DNA of 52,018 nucleotides, from positions 1 to 52,018 of the forward strand of contig CAJOFH010000014.1 of NCBI GenBank assembly GCA_905233845.1, given 5' to 3'. The stretch comes from an uncultured Muribaculaceae bacterium (lineage in GTDB: Bacteria > Bacteroidota > Bacteroidia > Bacteroidales > Muribaculaceae). The notes under the pieces are model-generated. The model did not search any database. It was not told the DNA's origin and saw only the letters and a program-made list of their open reading frames with translations. The position numbers were made by a program, and so were the translations under genes. Shown here piece by piece: positions 16,326-24,108 of the stretch (the stretch's first letter is position 1; each line of letters begins with the position of its first letter).

Positions 16326-16847
16326 TTACGGACAAGTGGTAAGAGGATTGTCACAAATCTTGCTGATAGGCATCCATCCTGTATACTTTTTGTCGGTGGT
16401 GATTACCTTAATCCAACTTCCCTTAATCTCCAGTGGACGCAATGCGACTTCTAATAAATAGGATGTGTTTAATTTAAGCGGTTTGGCCTTTGCAGATGGT
16501 TTTTCGCGAATGACATTCTTTTGTTCCCCTGCTATGCCAAAGGCCAACACCGAATTATGAACCCAGTAGCCGTTTTTCGAGCCATTGAGAAGTATGTGGG
16601 CATCATCATCGCTACCATAGATTTCAATTAGTGGGTCAATTTTCCACCAATTGTTTTTAGATTCGAGCAGTTGCACAACATATCCACCATCAATATCTGG
16701 TAGAGTTTTCACTACAGTTCCATTAGGAGCCTTTCGGATATTGGTGGGAGAACCGCTTTCGTCCAAAATATAAGCACGTGCTTGTGTCTGTGCAAATACA
16801 GGCATGGTCATGACCATCATTAGTGCCATTAAAAAAATCTTTTTCAT
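16326..16847 (-). CDS. periplasmic protein with SH3-like domains
   Basis: 173 residues with signal peptide (MKKIFLMALMMVMTMPVFAQ). Two bacterial SH3-like segments are visible: SPTNIRKAPNGTVVKTLP, followed by WWKIDPLIEIYGS..GYWVH; and NVIREKPSAKAKPLKLN, followed by GSWIKVITTDKKYTGWMP. Such domains often bind peptidoglycan or metals in the periplasm. No enzymatic domain is attached, so it may be a binding or accessory protein. It has its own terminator downstream and lies beside a palindromic element (16901-17112). The gene has no clear operon partner. Confidence 0.65.
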   Translation of the reverse strand: MKKIFLMALMMVMTMPVFAQTQARAYILDESGSPTNIRKAPNGTVVKTLPDIDGGYVVQLLESKNNWWKIDPLIEIYGSDDDAHILLNGSKNGYWVHNSVLAFGIAGEQKNVIREKPSAKAKPLKLNTSYLLEVALRPLEIKGSWIKVITTDKKYTGWMPISKICDNPLTTCP

Positions 16848-16900
16848 ACGCTAAAAAATGAGAGGTATATTATTCTACAATAATTACTCATTATGAGCTT

Positions 16901-17112
16901 ATTTTAACGTGAGTTCGACGAATTTTTATCCTTATATTCAGTGTTTTAGCTCCCCCTCTAAGATAGAGGGGGCGGGGGGAGTATGACTATATCAAAGTCC
17001 TGTAACTCAATGCATCTATCATACTCCTCAGTCGCTTTGCGACAGCTCCTCTATCTTAGAGGAGCAGCTGATACTCAGCATTTTATTTTCATTGAACTCA
17101 CGTTATTTTATC
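16901..17112. mobile_element. 212-bp palindromic MITE-like element
   Basis: The element is a long imperfect palindrome. The outer ends share GAACTCACGTTA (left end inverted at 16905-16916, right end at 17095-17106). Inside, each arm carries a hairpin with CCTCTAAGATAGAGG (16954-16968 and, inverted, 17049-17063) and then GAGTATGA (16979-16986 and inverted near 17021-17028). No coding sequence. The left 22 bases recur exactly, inverted, at 77-98, and part of an arm recurs at 18618-18740, so this is a family. Confidence 0.7.
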
Positions 17113-17156
17113 TGAAAAGGAGTACTTTTGGTGAGCCTTATGCTTAATAATTGATT

Positions 17157-17804
17157 TCAAAAATTAAAACCGTGGCCATTCCACTTTAGCATCGATGAGC
17201 CACATTCGCCATTTTTGTCCCACCATGTAACTTCAATGTCTTTGCCTTTTCTAGGCAGACTGATGGAGCTTAAAACACTCATATTACTACTCTCCTCATT
17301 TACTGCATCAACACCGATTTCTTCTTTGGAAATCTTTTTCATTGTCTTGCTGGCATTTTTATAGCGGTAGAATTCCATGTCATCATATTGGCCAGGTGTA
17401 TACCATCCGTGGTCGAAATATTGTCGCACGCAAGCAAACAATTTGTGTTTTCCGTCTTTCATGTTCCAGTAGCACATCTCAATTCTAGTCATGTTTTCAT
17501 CGCCATGACGGAACTCATACAATATGTAGCCGTTCTTTGTGTCAATGGTCAGCGTCTCATTCTTGCGCAGGGGAAGACCTTTGCTCTTTCGAGACATGGC
17601 TAACTTCATTGCATCATACATATATACCGATTCCTGGTCGCAATCGTCCACTTTATCGGCCGATGGAATAGAGGAAAGGTAAGCCTTGGCGAAGTCACCA
17701 ATCTTTGGGCTCGAACCTTGATATTTCACTCTGATTGTTTCATCCTGTGCCATCATTGTGAACACAGAAAGAACCATGGTGATTGCTAATGTTGTTCTTT
17801 TCAT
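17157..17804 (-). CDS. secreted protein of unknown function
   Basis: 215 residues with a type I signal peptide (MKRTTLAITMVLSVFTMMAQ). The rest is an alpha/beta protein with no motif I recognise; blocks such as GYILYEFRHGDENMTRIEMC and FACVRQYFDHGWYTPGQYDD suggest a conserved Bacteroidales family. It may be periplasmic. Its downstream flank (GGTGAGCC.TTATGCTTAATAA TTGATTTCAAA near 17131-17158) resembles the flank of the SH3 gene at 16275-16310, as if both sit next to copies of one terminator, the one here being cut by the palindromic element. Confidence 0.6.
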   Translation of the reverse strand: MKRTTLAITMVLSVFTMMAQDETIRVKYQGSSPKIGDFAKAYLSSIPSADKVDDCDQESVYMYDAMKLAMSRKSKGLPLRKNETLTIDTKNGYILYEFRHGDENMTRIEMCYWNMKDGKHKLFACVRQYFDHGWYTPGQYDDMEFYRYKNASKTMKKISKEEIGVDAVNEESSNMSVLSSISLPRKGKDIEVTWWDKNGECGSSMLKWNGHGFNF

Positions 17805-17906
17805 ACGCTATAAATTTATGAAGTTATTAATATGATTTTATCTAAGTCTAATCTGCAAATATACAAAATTAATTATTTCCATTACCATTCTCTATTAATA
17901 AATTTC

Positions 17907-17936
17907 AATGATTTTGCCTAAAATCTTTCGATAAAG
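17907..17936 (+). repeat. 30-bp direct repeat, left copy flanking the PPOX gene
   Basis: Starts AATGATTTTGCCTAAAATCT and ends GATAAAG. It matches 18551-18580 at 29 of 30 positions in the same direction; the broken PPOX gene lies between. Confidence 0.75.
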
Positions 17937-17950
17937 TCGATTTTACAAAG

Positions 17951-17974
17951 AAACTCACCCAAAAAGGTGAGTTT
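17951..17974 (-). terminator. terminator of the PPOX gene
   Basis: AAACTCACC and GGTGAGTTT form a perfect 9-bp stem around CAAAAA; T/A-rich on both sides. Confidence 0.7.
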
Positions 17975-17998
17975 TCTGTCAAAAGCATCAAAACTTGA

Positions 17999-18499
17999 TT
18001 ATTTAAGACCTCTCTTTTCTCTTACAATTTCAATGGCTTCTTTGCCGGAAAGATGTTCAATATCCATCGCCATAACCAAGACATGGTCAAAGCTTTTGTC
18101 TATTTCCTTCTGCAAGCCTTCTTGGTCGTGGGGATTAAAGTGACTGCCTATCAGACGCAGTGCATCAAGTCGTTCATCGTCATTTTCAAGGATGGAGATT
18201 CTCCCAAAGGCAATGACGCTGCGAAAATAAGTCGTGAATTCAGTTGGTTGCACATCATCCTTATCAATAACACAGAACGAGCACTTGCTCTCGTTCTTGA
18301 TTGCATCTACTTAATGACCGCTGACTGCGGAATGAAAGTAGAGCTTTCCATTGGCATAACAATGACTTATAGGAACTGTATAGGGATAACCTCCATCACC
18401 GATAAGCCCTAGTACTCCCGATGTGGCTGACTGAAGGATGGCAACACATTCTTCTGCGGCCAGTTCCTGCCGATTACGGCGCATTGGTCTAAATTCCAT
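17999..18499 (-). pseudogene. PPOX/NimA-like FMN-binding protein, interrupted by one in-frame stop
   Basis: The full frame is 166 codons plus stop. It starts MEFRPMRRNRQELAAEECVA, continues GVLGLIGDGGYPYTVPISHC and YFHSAVSGH, then meets TAA at 18313-18311. The same frame resumes at once with VDAIKNESKCSFCVIDKDDV and runs to EIVREKRGLK. Relatives have Lys at the stop position (SGHKVDAI), so a single AAA-to-TAA change explains the break. This family (pyridoxamine-5'-phosphate-oxidase-like, including nitroimidazole-resistance NimA proteins) binds FMN and reduces small molecules. Promoter -7 box TAACTTTG lies at 18530-18523 and a good terminator follows, so the loss looks recent. The gene lies between two copies of a 30-bp direct repeat. 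Confidence 0.8.
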
Positions 18500-18522
18500 T
18501 GTGGTAATGTATTAATATGCGC

Positions 18523-18530
18523 CAAAGTTA
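18523..18530 (-). promoter_or_regulatory. -7 box of the PPOX gene
   Basis: TAACTTTG on the minus strand, 24 bases upstream of the ATG at 18499. Confidence 0.5.
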
Positions 18531-18550
18531 CAATAAATTTCATTATCACT

Positions 18551-18580
18551 AATGATTTTGCCTAAAATCTTTTGATAAAG
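18551..18580 (+). repeat. 30-bp direct repeat, right copy flanking the PPOX gene
   Basis: Same sequence as 17907-17936 with one difference (T for C near the end of the TCTTT run). Confidence 0.75.
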
Positions 18581-18617
18581 CTGAACTAATCAAAGGCCAT
18601 ATTCTCGAGAAAGGTCT

Positions 18618-18740
18618 GCGACAGCTCCCCCTCGAAGATAGACCAATGGTGCAAGCCGAAACCAGCGGCAAAACTTGTTTTGGCATTGGTAAGGCGCAGC
18701 CCATTGCCGCTGAAAGAGCGGGCTGGGGGGAGTCTGACCA
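18618..18740. mobile_element. diverged relative of the palindromic element, split by an insert
   Basis: GCGACAGCTCCCCCTCGAAG at the left and GGCTGGGGGGAGTCTGAC at the right match the two halves of one arm of the 16901-17112 element (there GCTCCCCCTCTAAGATAGAG and then GGGGGGAGTATGAC). About 75 unrelated bases separate them here. It lies directly downstream of the truncated-looking phage-type gene at 18765. Confidence 0.45.
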
Positions 18741-18764
18741 AAGGCGACGCTCATTAATTCCTAA

Positions 18765-19103
18765 TTAGCACATATCGCTTATTTTGGCACGCAGTCTGCC
18801 TATCTTTTGCAGACGGATGGGAACTACAGGCAGCGATTTGAGCCAGTCGAGCGCAGCAATGGCCTGCGCCACTTGTAGCGCAGTGAGCACGAATCGCTCT
18901 TTTCCCTTCTTGCACATATATCCATTATCGCCATAGCGATGAAGGATAGAAATCTTGTTCCAACGGAAAAGGCAGAATGTCTTCACCTCGTCGATGGAAT
19001 ACCCTTGCGCAATAAGAGTAAATAAATAGCGCACCTGCTTTTGTGTCAGATCTTCCCACCGGGTGGGAAGCTTGATGTCGATAGTCTTAGAGTCTTTATC
19101 CAT
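18765..19103 (-). CDS. small phage-type protein, possibly C-terminally truncated
   Basis: 112 residues, no signal peptide, basic C-terminus. The sequence IDIKLPTRWEDLTQKQVRYL, then LIAQGYSIDEVKTFCLFRWN and ALQVAQAIAALDWLKSLPVV, resembles a small protein found in structural-gene blocks of Bacteroides phages and prophages. Those relatives, as I recall them, continue for many more residues, whereas this one stops at GRLRAKISDMC. A repeat remnant begins 25 bases downstream, so truncation is plausible. It stands alone between host genes. The start is fixed by a -7 box (TACATTTG, 19133-19126) 23 bases upstream, which lies in the loop of a terminator hairpin. Confidence 0.5.
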   Translation of the reverse strand: MDKDSKTIDIKLPTRWEDLTQKQVRYLFTLIAQGYSIDEVKTFCLFRWNKISILHRYGDNGYMCKKGKERFVLTALQVAQAIAALDWLKSLPVVPIRLQKIGRLRAKISDMC

Positions 19104-19108
19104 AATAA

Positions 19109-19146
19109 AAGCGGTTATCGTACTGCAAATGTACGGTAACCGCTTC
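19109..19146 (-). terminator. hairpin that combines a terminator and a -7 box
   Basis: On the minus strand AAGCGGTTACCGTAC pairs with GTACGATAACCGCTT, followed by TTATT: a terminator for the RhuM-like gene ending at 19152. The loop and adjoining stem carry TACATTTG (19133-19126), a consensus -7 box for the gene starting at 19103. Confidence 0.65.
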
Positions 19147-19151
19147 TATAC

Positions 19152-19976
19152 TTAAAAGAGATATTTTTGCAGGAAGAGCCAACTAACTGTAACAGACCAA
19201 ATGAACCATGTATAAATGAGAACATTCTGTTTACCATTACTCCATACGCCCTTATTATATGCCGAAGTCCAGAAAGGATTACCAGGATAACGATTGAGAC
19301 CATAATGAACTTTTATTGCCCATCTGCGTTCTTTATTTATAAAGCGCAAAAAATAGGCAGCAAAAATAATGATGGGTATAAATAAAAATGCCAAAGATAT
19401 TTTAACACAGAATATAGAAGTAACGATTATTGGTAACAAAAAAACAAAGAACCGCATATAACCATCGGAGCGAGTAAATTTATGAGCAGAATCTGCACCC
19501 TCACTTACCCATTCTCCGTTATACCAAATTAAGTCAAAGATATTGTAAGTATATTTCTTTTCAATCTCATCATTCTCTTTCATCAGTTTAAGTACATGCT
19601 TTTCATATTCATGTTCTGGGTCAAGATTTGATTTTGATTTAATCCACAATAATAATTGCTTGTCGGGAATAGCATCATAGTCAGCAGCTTTTATAGCGAC
19701 AGTTGCATCATAACACTTTGTGTCAAACTTTCTCCCTCCTAGTGTTTTATCCTCTAAAATTGCTATGTGCTCTTGTGACAATTCACCGTTTGCTTCTGAC
19801 TCATCTAGATAGCGCCTGATGTCACGTACTTCACACCCCAACAATTTTGCCAATTCAAACTTGTCAAACCATGCCAAACCTTGAACGTAACGTATTTTTA
19901 CAGAGCATGGAACTATTGATTGTTCCAATGGGAAATAATCAATGTATTCCCACTCGCCGTCTTTGTATTTATTCAT
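19152..19976 (-). CDS. RhuM-like domain fused to a membrane domain
   Basis: 274 residues from ATG 19974-19976. The first 110 residues resemble the RhuM/virulence-protein family: KFELAKLLGCEVRDIRRYLD where RhuM has its helix-turn-helix, then ELSQEHIAILEDKTLGGRKF and TKCYDATVAIKAADYDAIPD where RhuM has the conserved YNLD-(V/I)IIA-GYR segment. Instead of the usual Fic/DUF extension, the protein continues with a charged stretch and two membrane helices (FFVFLLPIIVTSIFCV, LAFLFIPIIIFAAYFLRFI). It ends with an aromatic-rich segment and a final hydrophobic helix (LIYTWFIWSVTVSWLFL). RhuM proteins are often linked to mobile or defence loci. This fusion may be a membrane-linked regulator or defence protein; the function is unknown. 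Promoter -7 box at 20064-20057. Confidence 0.5.
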   Translation of the reverse strand: MNKYKDGEWEYIDYFPLEQSIVPCSVKIRYVQGLAWFDKFELAKLLGCEVRDIRRYLDESEANGELSQEHIAILEDKTLGGRKFDTKCYDATVAIKAADYDAIPDKQLLLWIKSKSNLDPEHEYEKHVLKLMKENDEIEKKYTYNIFDLIWYNGEWVSEGADSAHKFTRSDGYMRFFVFLLPIIVTSIFCVKISLAFLFIPIIIFAAYFLRFINKERRWAIKVHYGLNRYPGNPFWTSAYNKGVWSNGKQNVLIYTWFIWSVTVSWLFLQKYLF

Positions 19977-20056
19977 CGTGCACATAGCCTAAGTCATGAA
20001 TTGATTTTTTAGAACTTTGAAGCTCTCGTTGACTCGTTGTGTTCAGTGATAGCATG

Positions 20057-20064
20057 CAAAGATA
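20057..20064 (-). promoter_or_regulatory. -7 box of the RhuM-like gene
   Basis: TATCTTTG on the minus strand, about 80 bases before the start codon at 19976; implies a leader of roughly 75 bases. Confidence 0.45.
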
Positions 20065-20073
20065 CAACATTTT

Positions 20074-20334
20074 TCAGAACCAGTACCCATGTGATCTCTT
20101 TTTATTCTCGAAAATAGGCGGCGTGAAAAGTTTTGCTGTGTCGCTGGCGGCGAACTCGGCAAACTGCCCCTCATGTTTCCTCATAAAGTCCACGATGTCA
20201 CGCAGACCTTGAATATTGATCTGATTGCCCCTCAGCACATTGACTACAATCTCACATAGATGCTCGATGGTGCGAGTGTGCATCGTCTGAGTGAGCGTGA
20301 AGTCCCAGTTGATGGCAAACTCCTTGCTAGAGCC
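20074..20334 (-). pseudogene. fragment of an unknown gene
   Basis: An open frame of 86 codons, of which 69 follow an ATG at 20283. The frame is open upstream of that ATG for 17 codons (GSSKEFAINWDFTLTQT) and looks like real protein, so the ATG is probably internal and the gene has lost its start. The sequence (HLCEIVVNVLRGNQINIQGL, then DIVDFMRKHEGQFAEF) is well structured but I do not recognise the family. It ends ten bases from the RhuM-like gene's -7 box. Confidence 0.4.
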
Positions 20335-20384
20335 TTAAAATGGAACATTTGGCCATAGTTATGCGTCAATTTAATATAATGTTG

Positions 20385-20392
20385 TAACTTTG
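20385..20392 (+). promoter_or_regulatory. -7 box of the permease gene
   Basis: TAACTTTG, 22 bases before ATG 20414; no clear -33 element. Confidence 0.5.
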
Positions 20393-20413
20393 TGCTTCTA
20401 AAACTTAAAATCT

Positions 20414-21053
20414 ATGATAGTAAAAGAAATCTCTTTATGGGGCTCAATTGTTGTGGCGTGTTTAGTGGTTGTAGCTGTAATAGCGCTTGCCTTCATCGAC
20501 AGGAAAATGCTGCGACGAATGTTGGTGATATTTGGAGCGACGGTGGCGCAGATGGCGGTTGTGGTTGCTGTTGTGTGGTTGGTTTTTCAAACTGATGCTT
20601 GGTGGGCCTATCTGCTATGGTATCTGCTGGTAGTGCTTTTGTCAATCTGCTGGTGCCTGTATCCATTTCAAGCCATGTGGAAAAAGATGCTGGTGCCTGT
20701 TGCCGTTTCGATGCTGGCGGGCAGCATAGTGGTAGCTGGCAGTGCGATGCTGTGTCTGCCGACAAGTGTTTTTTTTGACAGTCTATTCGGTGCTGATGGC
20801 TTGCCTTACGGCTTCCATGCTCCAGACCATGCTGAACTACCAGCGCGGCATGCATGAAGAGTCAAGAGTTCGAAAGTCTTGGCGTGAGAGCATATTGCCT
20901 CAAGTAAGGTCGATGGCTCAGCCTCTGGTGATGGTCATGCTTATGTTGTATGCCGGTATGCTGCTGGGAGGAATTTCGGCCCTTACCAGCTTGGCTGTCG
21001 TTTTGCTGCTGATAGCAGCGCCTTTGTTGCCAACATTCTGGCAGGCATTATAG
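20414..21053 (+). pseudogene. FetB/UPF0014-like ABC permease, frameshifted in an eight-T run
   Basis: The frame from ATG 20414 codes for four membrane helices (GSIVVACLVVVAVIALAFID, AQMAVVVAVVWLVF, YLLWYLLVVLLSICWCLYPF, LAGSIVVAGSAML), then leaves the pattern after PTSVFFDSLF. The other frame carries on with YSVLMACLTASMLQTMLNYQ, the charged cytoplasmic loop, and two more helices (PLVMVMLMLYAGMLLGG, TSLAVVLLLIAAPLLPTF) to TAG 21053. With seven instead of eight T at 20769-20776 the two join as PTSVFLTVYSVLMACL into a 212-residue protein. Size, helix order and the loop before the last helices fit the UPF0014/FetB permease family (metal export). The ATPase partner (FetA) is not nearby. It may be a phase-variable gene, a pseudogene or a sequencing error. 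Confidence 0.55.
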
Positions 21054-21118
21054 CACTGCAGATGCTTAACAAGAAAAAAGCTGAAGAGTTTTCAAGACCG
21101 AGAAATAATATTTACCAC

Positions 21119-21162
21119 AAAGAGGAGGGTGTGTCATAATAAGATATGACATGCCCTCTTTT
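21119..21162 (+). terminator. terminator after the permease gene
   Basis: AAAGAGGAGGGTGTGTCATA pairs with TATGACATGCCCTCTTTT with few mismatches; ends in TTTT. Confidence 0.7.
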
Positions 21163-21414
21163 AATGTGGCATTAGTGGAAACTGCAAGTGAAGTGAGCTG
21201 CGCGGTTTCCGCATCGAGCTTGGCGAGATTGAGAGCAAAGCACTCAACATTGTGTGCAGTGTTGCTATTATTCAATTTCTATTTGCGATTTCTGTTATAT
21301 GTTTTTAATGTTTATTTGTAAATTTTTACGGTAATTTTTGAAACATTTGGCATAGTTGTTGCGTCTAATGGTAAAAAACGTGGAAAAAACACAAAATAGC
21401 AAATAAAAGAGAAA
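21163..21414. other. intergenic stretch with a repeat-like remnant
   Basis: 21172-21245 contains an imperfect inverted repeat (GTGGAAACTGC .. GCGGTTTCCGC) and reads on the minus strand as ..AQLTSLAVSTNATLKE, which looks like a dispersed repeat or gene tail and not a gene. The last 100 bases are AT-rich leader for the beta-barrel gene; no consensus promoter was found. Confidence 0.4.
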
Positions 21415-23877
21415 ATGAGAAAAGCATTTACAATCCTATTGATGATGGCTTGCACTCTGGCAGCTGTGGCCCAACAATACAGCGTGCAATGCCAAGTGAA
21501 TGACAACGAAGGCGAGGAAATCCCCTTCGCGACAATCTACATCTATGACAGAAACGACACAGCAACAGTGATTACTAGTGGCGTGAGCGATGCGTTTGGC
21601 AAGGTGGACCAGAAGGTTCCCAAGGCTGGCAAGTATATGCTCAAAGTGCACTTCGTGGGTATGACGCCACAAAACCGCGACTTCGAGGTCAGCAATTCGG
21701 CACCAGTGGCTCAGTTGGGCACTATCGTGCTGAACACCGAGTCGACGCTGCTCAAGGAGGTCACCGTGACCACCCAACGCCAGCTCGTGAAGACCGAGAT
21801 TGACCGCCTCGCCTATGACGTTCAGGCCGATGGTGACAGCAAGACCAGCTCGGTCCTCGACATGCTCAAGAAGGTTCCTATGGTTACCGTCGACGGTCAG
21901 GACGAGATTAAGGTGAAAGGCACTTCGGCTTTCAAAGTGTATCGCAACGGTCACCCCGATCCAAGCCTCAGTGGTCAGAACATGAAAGAAATCTTGAAGG
22001 CTGTTCCTGCCAGCATGATTAAGAAAATAGAGGTCATTACCGACCCAGGCGCAAAATATGACGCCGAGGGCACAAGTGCTATCCTCAACATCGTGATGGT
22101 CGACAACAGCCAGATGAACGGTGTGACAGGAACCATTGGTGCGGGCGTGGACAACACTGGTAGCCTCAACGGAAACGCCAACATTACCTCGCAGATAGGC
22201 AAGGTGGTGACTTCAATCAACTATGGCTATCAAGGGCAGAACAGGCACCGCAGTCACAATATCATCGAAAATGAGACTCACTACCTGAGCAGTGGAAACA
22301 CACTGTCGAGTTTCAACGAATCTCGTGCCAAGGTCAACGTGCATTATGGCGACATCAGTGCCAGCTGGGAGCCCGACACCCTCAACCTTGTGTCGCTCTC
22401 GTTTGGTGGTTTCTACTACGACTACCGTGGTGATGGCTACAACAATGCCCAGATGACCGACCGCGACGGCAACATTCTTTATAAATACACCACCACTGGT
22501 TATGTGCCCAAAGGCGATTTCTATGACTTCCATGGTCGTGCCGACTATCAGCACAAGACCCGCCACCCAGGTGAGACACTTACGCTAAGCTACATGCTCT
22601 CGACCAACCACAACTCCAGGAAGACTATAAACACTTTCAGTGATATGGTGAACTGTCCGTTCCTTTACACCGGACAAAACGACGACACTAAGGAGAACTT
22701 TACCGAGCATACTTTCCAGTTTGACTGGACTCGACCCTTTGCCAAGTATCACAAGTTTGAGACTGGTCTCAAATATATTAACCGTTTCAACAAGAGCGAG
22801 GCGGCGTTTGAATATACTGGCATGCCCGATATGAACAACACAACACTGTTCAACCATCGCACTCATGTAGCAGCAGCCTATGTGAGTCATACCTTCAGCA
22901 AAGGAAACTGGACCACTCGCGAGGGTCTGCGCTATGAGTACAGCCGTCTCAACGCCGAGTTTCCAGTAAGCCCTCAAGACAATTATCACCGCAACCTCAG
23001 CGATTGGGTGCCCGACCTCAGTTTGGAGTATAAGTTTGACTGGGCTCACAGCCTCAAGCTCAACTATTCCACAAGCATTCTTCGTCCTGGTATCAGTTAC
23101 CTGAACCCTGCCAGAGAGGAAACTCCAACGAGTATATCATTTGGTGATTCTCATTTGACTAGCTCGCGTAACCATAGTATCACTCTCACCTATATGCAGT
23201 TAGGCGCCAAGCTTACCTTTAGCGTGAGTCCGTTCATCAGCTTCAGCAACAACGAAATCACTTCTAAACAGTATGTGTTGGATGACAAGACTGTTTCGAC
23301 CTATGCCAACACTTTGAAGAGTCGCTCGATAGGAGCCAACGGCTTCTTGCAGTGGACTATAGGTCCCAAGACTAGCTTTGTGTTCAACGGTAATATTGCT
23401 CACAATCGCTACAAGAGCAATGAACTGGGGCTTGAGAACAAGCGATGGAGCTCCTTCTTCTATTCTCAGCTCAACCAGCAGTTGCCTTGGAAGCTGCGCC
23501 TCAGTGCAAGTGTGGGCGAGTGGAGCGGTGGCATTGACGGACTCTATGGTTACCGTACTGGTTCTTGGTTCTACAATCTGGCATTGCAGCGCTCATTCCT
23601 CAAGGAAGACCGCTTGACAGTGCGCTTGAGTGCCGACCGATTCTTCAGCAGCAAGTATGTCACAATGAAGAGCTACACCACTCAGGGCGACTACACTGGT
23701 GTCAACAATATGAATTTCATGATGCGTGGCTTTAAGATTAGTGTCAGCTATCGATTTGGTTCGCTCAAGGCTCGCGTTAAGCATACCGACAAGACCATCG
23801 AGAACAACGACTTGGTGGGTGGCTCAAAACAAGGCGATCAGCAAGGCGGACAAGGTGGTCAGCAAATGGGAAATTAG
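21415..23877 (+). CDS. outer-membrane beta-barrel receptor-like protein (OMP_b-brl_3)
   Basis: 820 residues. Signal peptide (MRKAFTILLMMACTLAAVAQ); a carboxypeptidase-regulatory-like Ig domain (residues about 25-105, EIPFATIYIYDRND..GKYMLKVHFVGMTPQNRDF); a TonB-receptor-type plug (SSVLDMLKKVPMVTVDGQDE, PASMIKKIEVITDPGAKYDA, EGTSAILNIVM); then a long barrel with alternating strands and the family's typical LKLNYSTSILRPGISYLNP and SVSYRFGSLKARVK. After the barrel a Gly/Gln-rich tail (QQGGQGGQQMGN) ends the protein. The family is part of the TonB-dependent receptor group of Bacteroidetes; it probably takes up or binds an unknown compound. No SusD partner is adjacent. Terminator downstream at 23950-23989. 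Confidence 0.88.
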   Translation: MRKAFTILLMMACTLAAVAQQYSVQCQVNDNEGEEIPFATIYIYDRNDTATVITSGVSDAFGKVDQKVPKAGKYMLKVHFVGMTPQNRDFEVSNSAPVAQLGTIVLNTESTLLKEVTVTTQRQLVKTEIDRLAYDVQADGDSKTSSVLDMLKKVPMVTVDGQDEIKVKGTSAFKVYRNGHPDPSLSGQNMKEILKAVPASMIKKIEVITDPGAKYDAEGTSAILNIVMVDNSQMNGVTGTIGAGVDNTGSLNGNANITSQIGKVVTSINYGYQGQNRHRSHNIIENETHYLSSGNTLSSFNESRAKVNVHYGDISASWEPDTLNLVSLSFGGFYYDYRGDGYNNAQMTDRDGNILYKYTTTGYVPKGDFYDFHGRADYQHKTRHPGETLTLSYMLSTNHNSRKTINTFSDMVNCPFLYTGQNDDTKENFTEHTFQFDWTRPFAKYHKFETGLKYINRFNKSEAAFEYTGMPDMNNTTLFNHRTHVAAAYVSHTFSKGNWTTREGLRYEYSRLNAEFPVSPQDNYHRNLSDWVPDLSLEYKFDWAHSLKLNYSTSILRPGISYLNPAREETPTSISFGDSHLTSSRNHSITLTYMQLGAKLTFSVSPFISFSNNEITSKQYVLDDKTVSTYANTLKSRSIGANGFLQWTIGPKTSFVFNGNIAHNRYKSNELGLENKRWSSFFYSQLNQQLPWKLRLSASVGEWSGGIDGLYGYRTGSWFYNLALQRSFLKEDRLTVRLSADRFFSSKYVTMKSYTTQGDYTGVNNMNFMMRGFKISVSYRFGSLKARVKHTDKTIENNDLVGGSKQGDQQGGQGGQQMGN

Positions 23878-23949
23878 TGAATATATAATGCACAATTAGA
23901 TACTATAAAGAGGTAAACAATTATTTAGGCTTCAAACTTTCCGTAAATT

Positions 23950-23989
23950 AAAGCAGTGGCAGGATGTGAATCTCCGCCACTGCTTTTTT
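23950..23989 (+). terminator. terminator of the beta-barrel gene
   Basis: AAAGCAGTGGC and GCCACTGCTTT form a stem followed by six T. Confidence 0.8.
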
Positions 23990-24080
23990 AGGTGTATTTC
24001 CAAAGCTGTTTTATGCTTGGAAAGAAATTAAAATTACTTGATTACAACATTGAGCTTCGCTCCAAGTTGTTCACGTTCGG

Positions 24081-24105
24081 AAAAACTTAAGCAAGCTTAG
24101 TTTTT
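24081..24105 (-). terminator. terminator of the 24109-25998 gene
   Basis: AAAAACTAAGC and GCTTAAGTTTTT (minus strand) pair around TT with one mismatch. Just beyond it the minus strand spells ..GAKLNVVIK-stop (24036-24062), a second C-terminal-tail-like ending that has no gene in front of it. Confidence 0.6.
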
Positions 24106-24108
24106 CTC

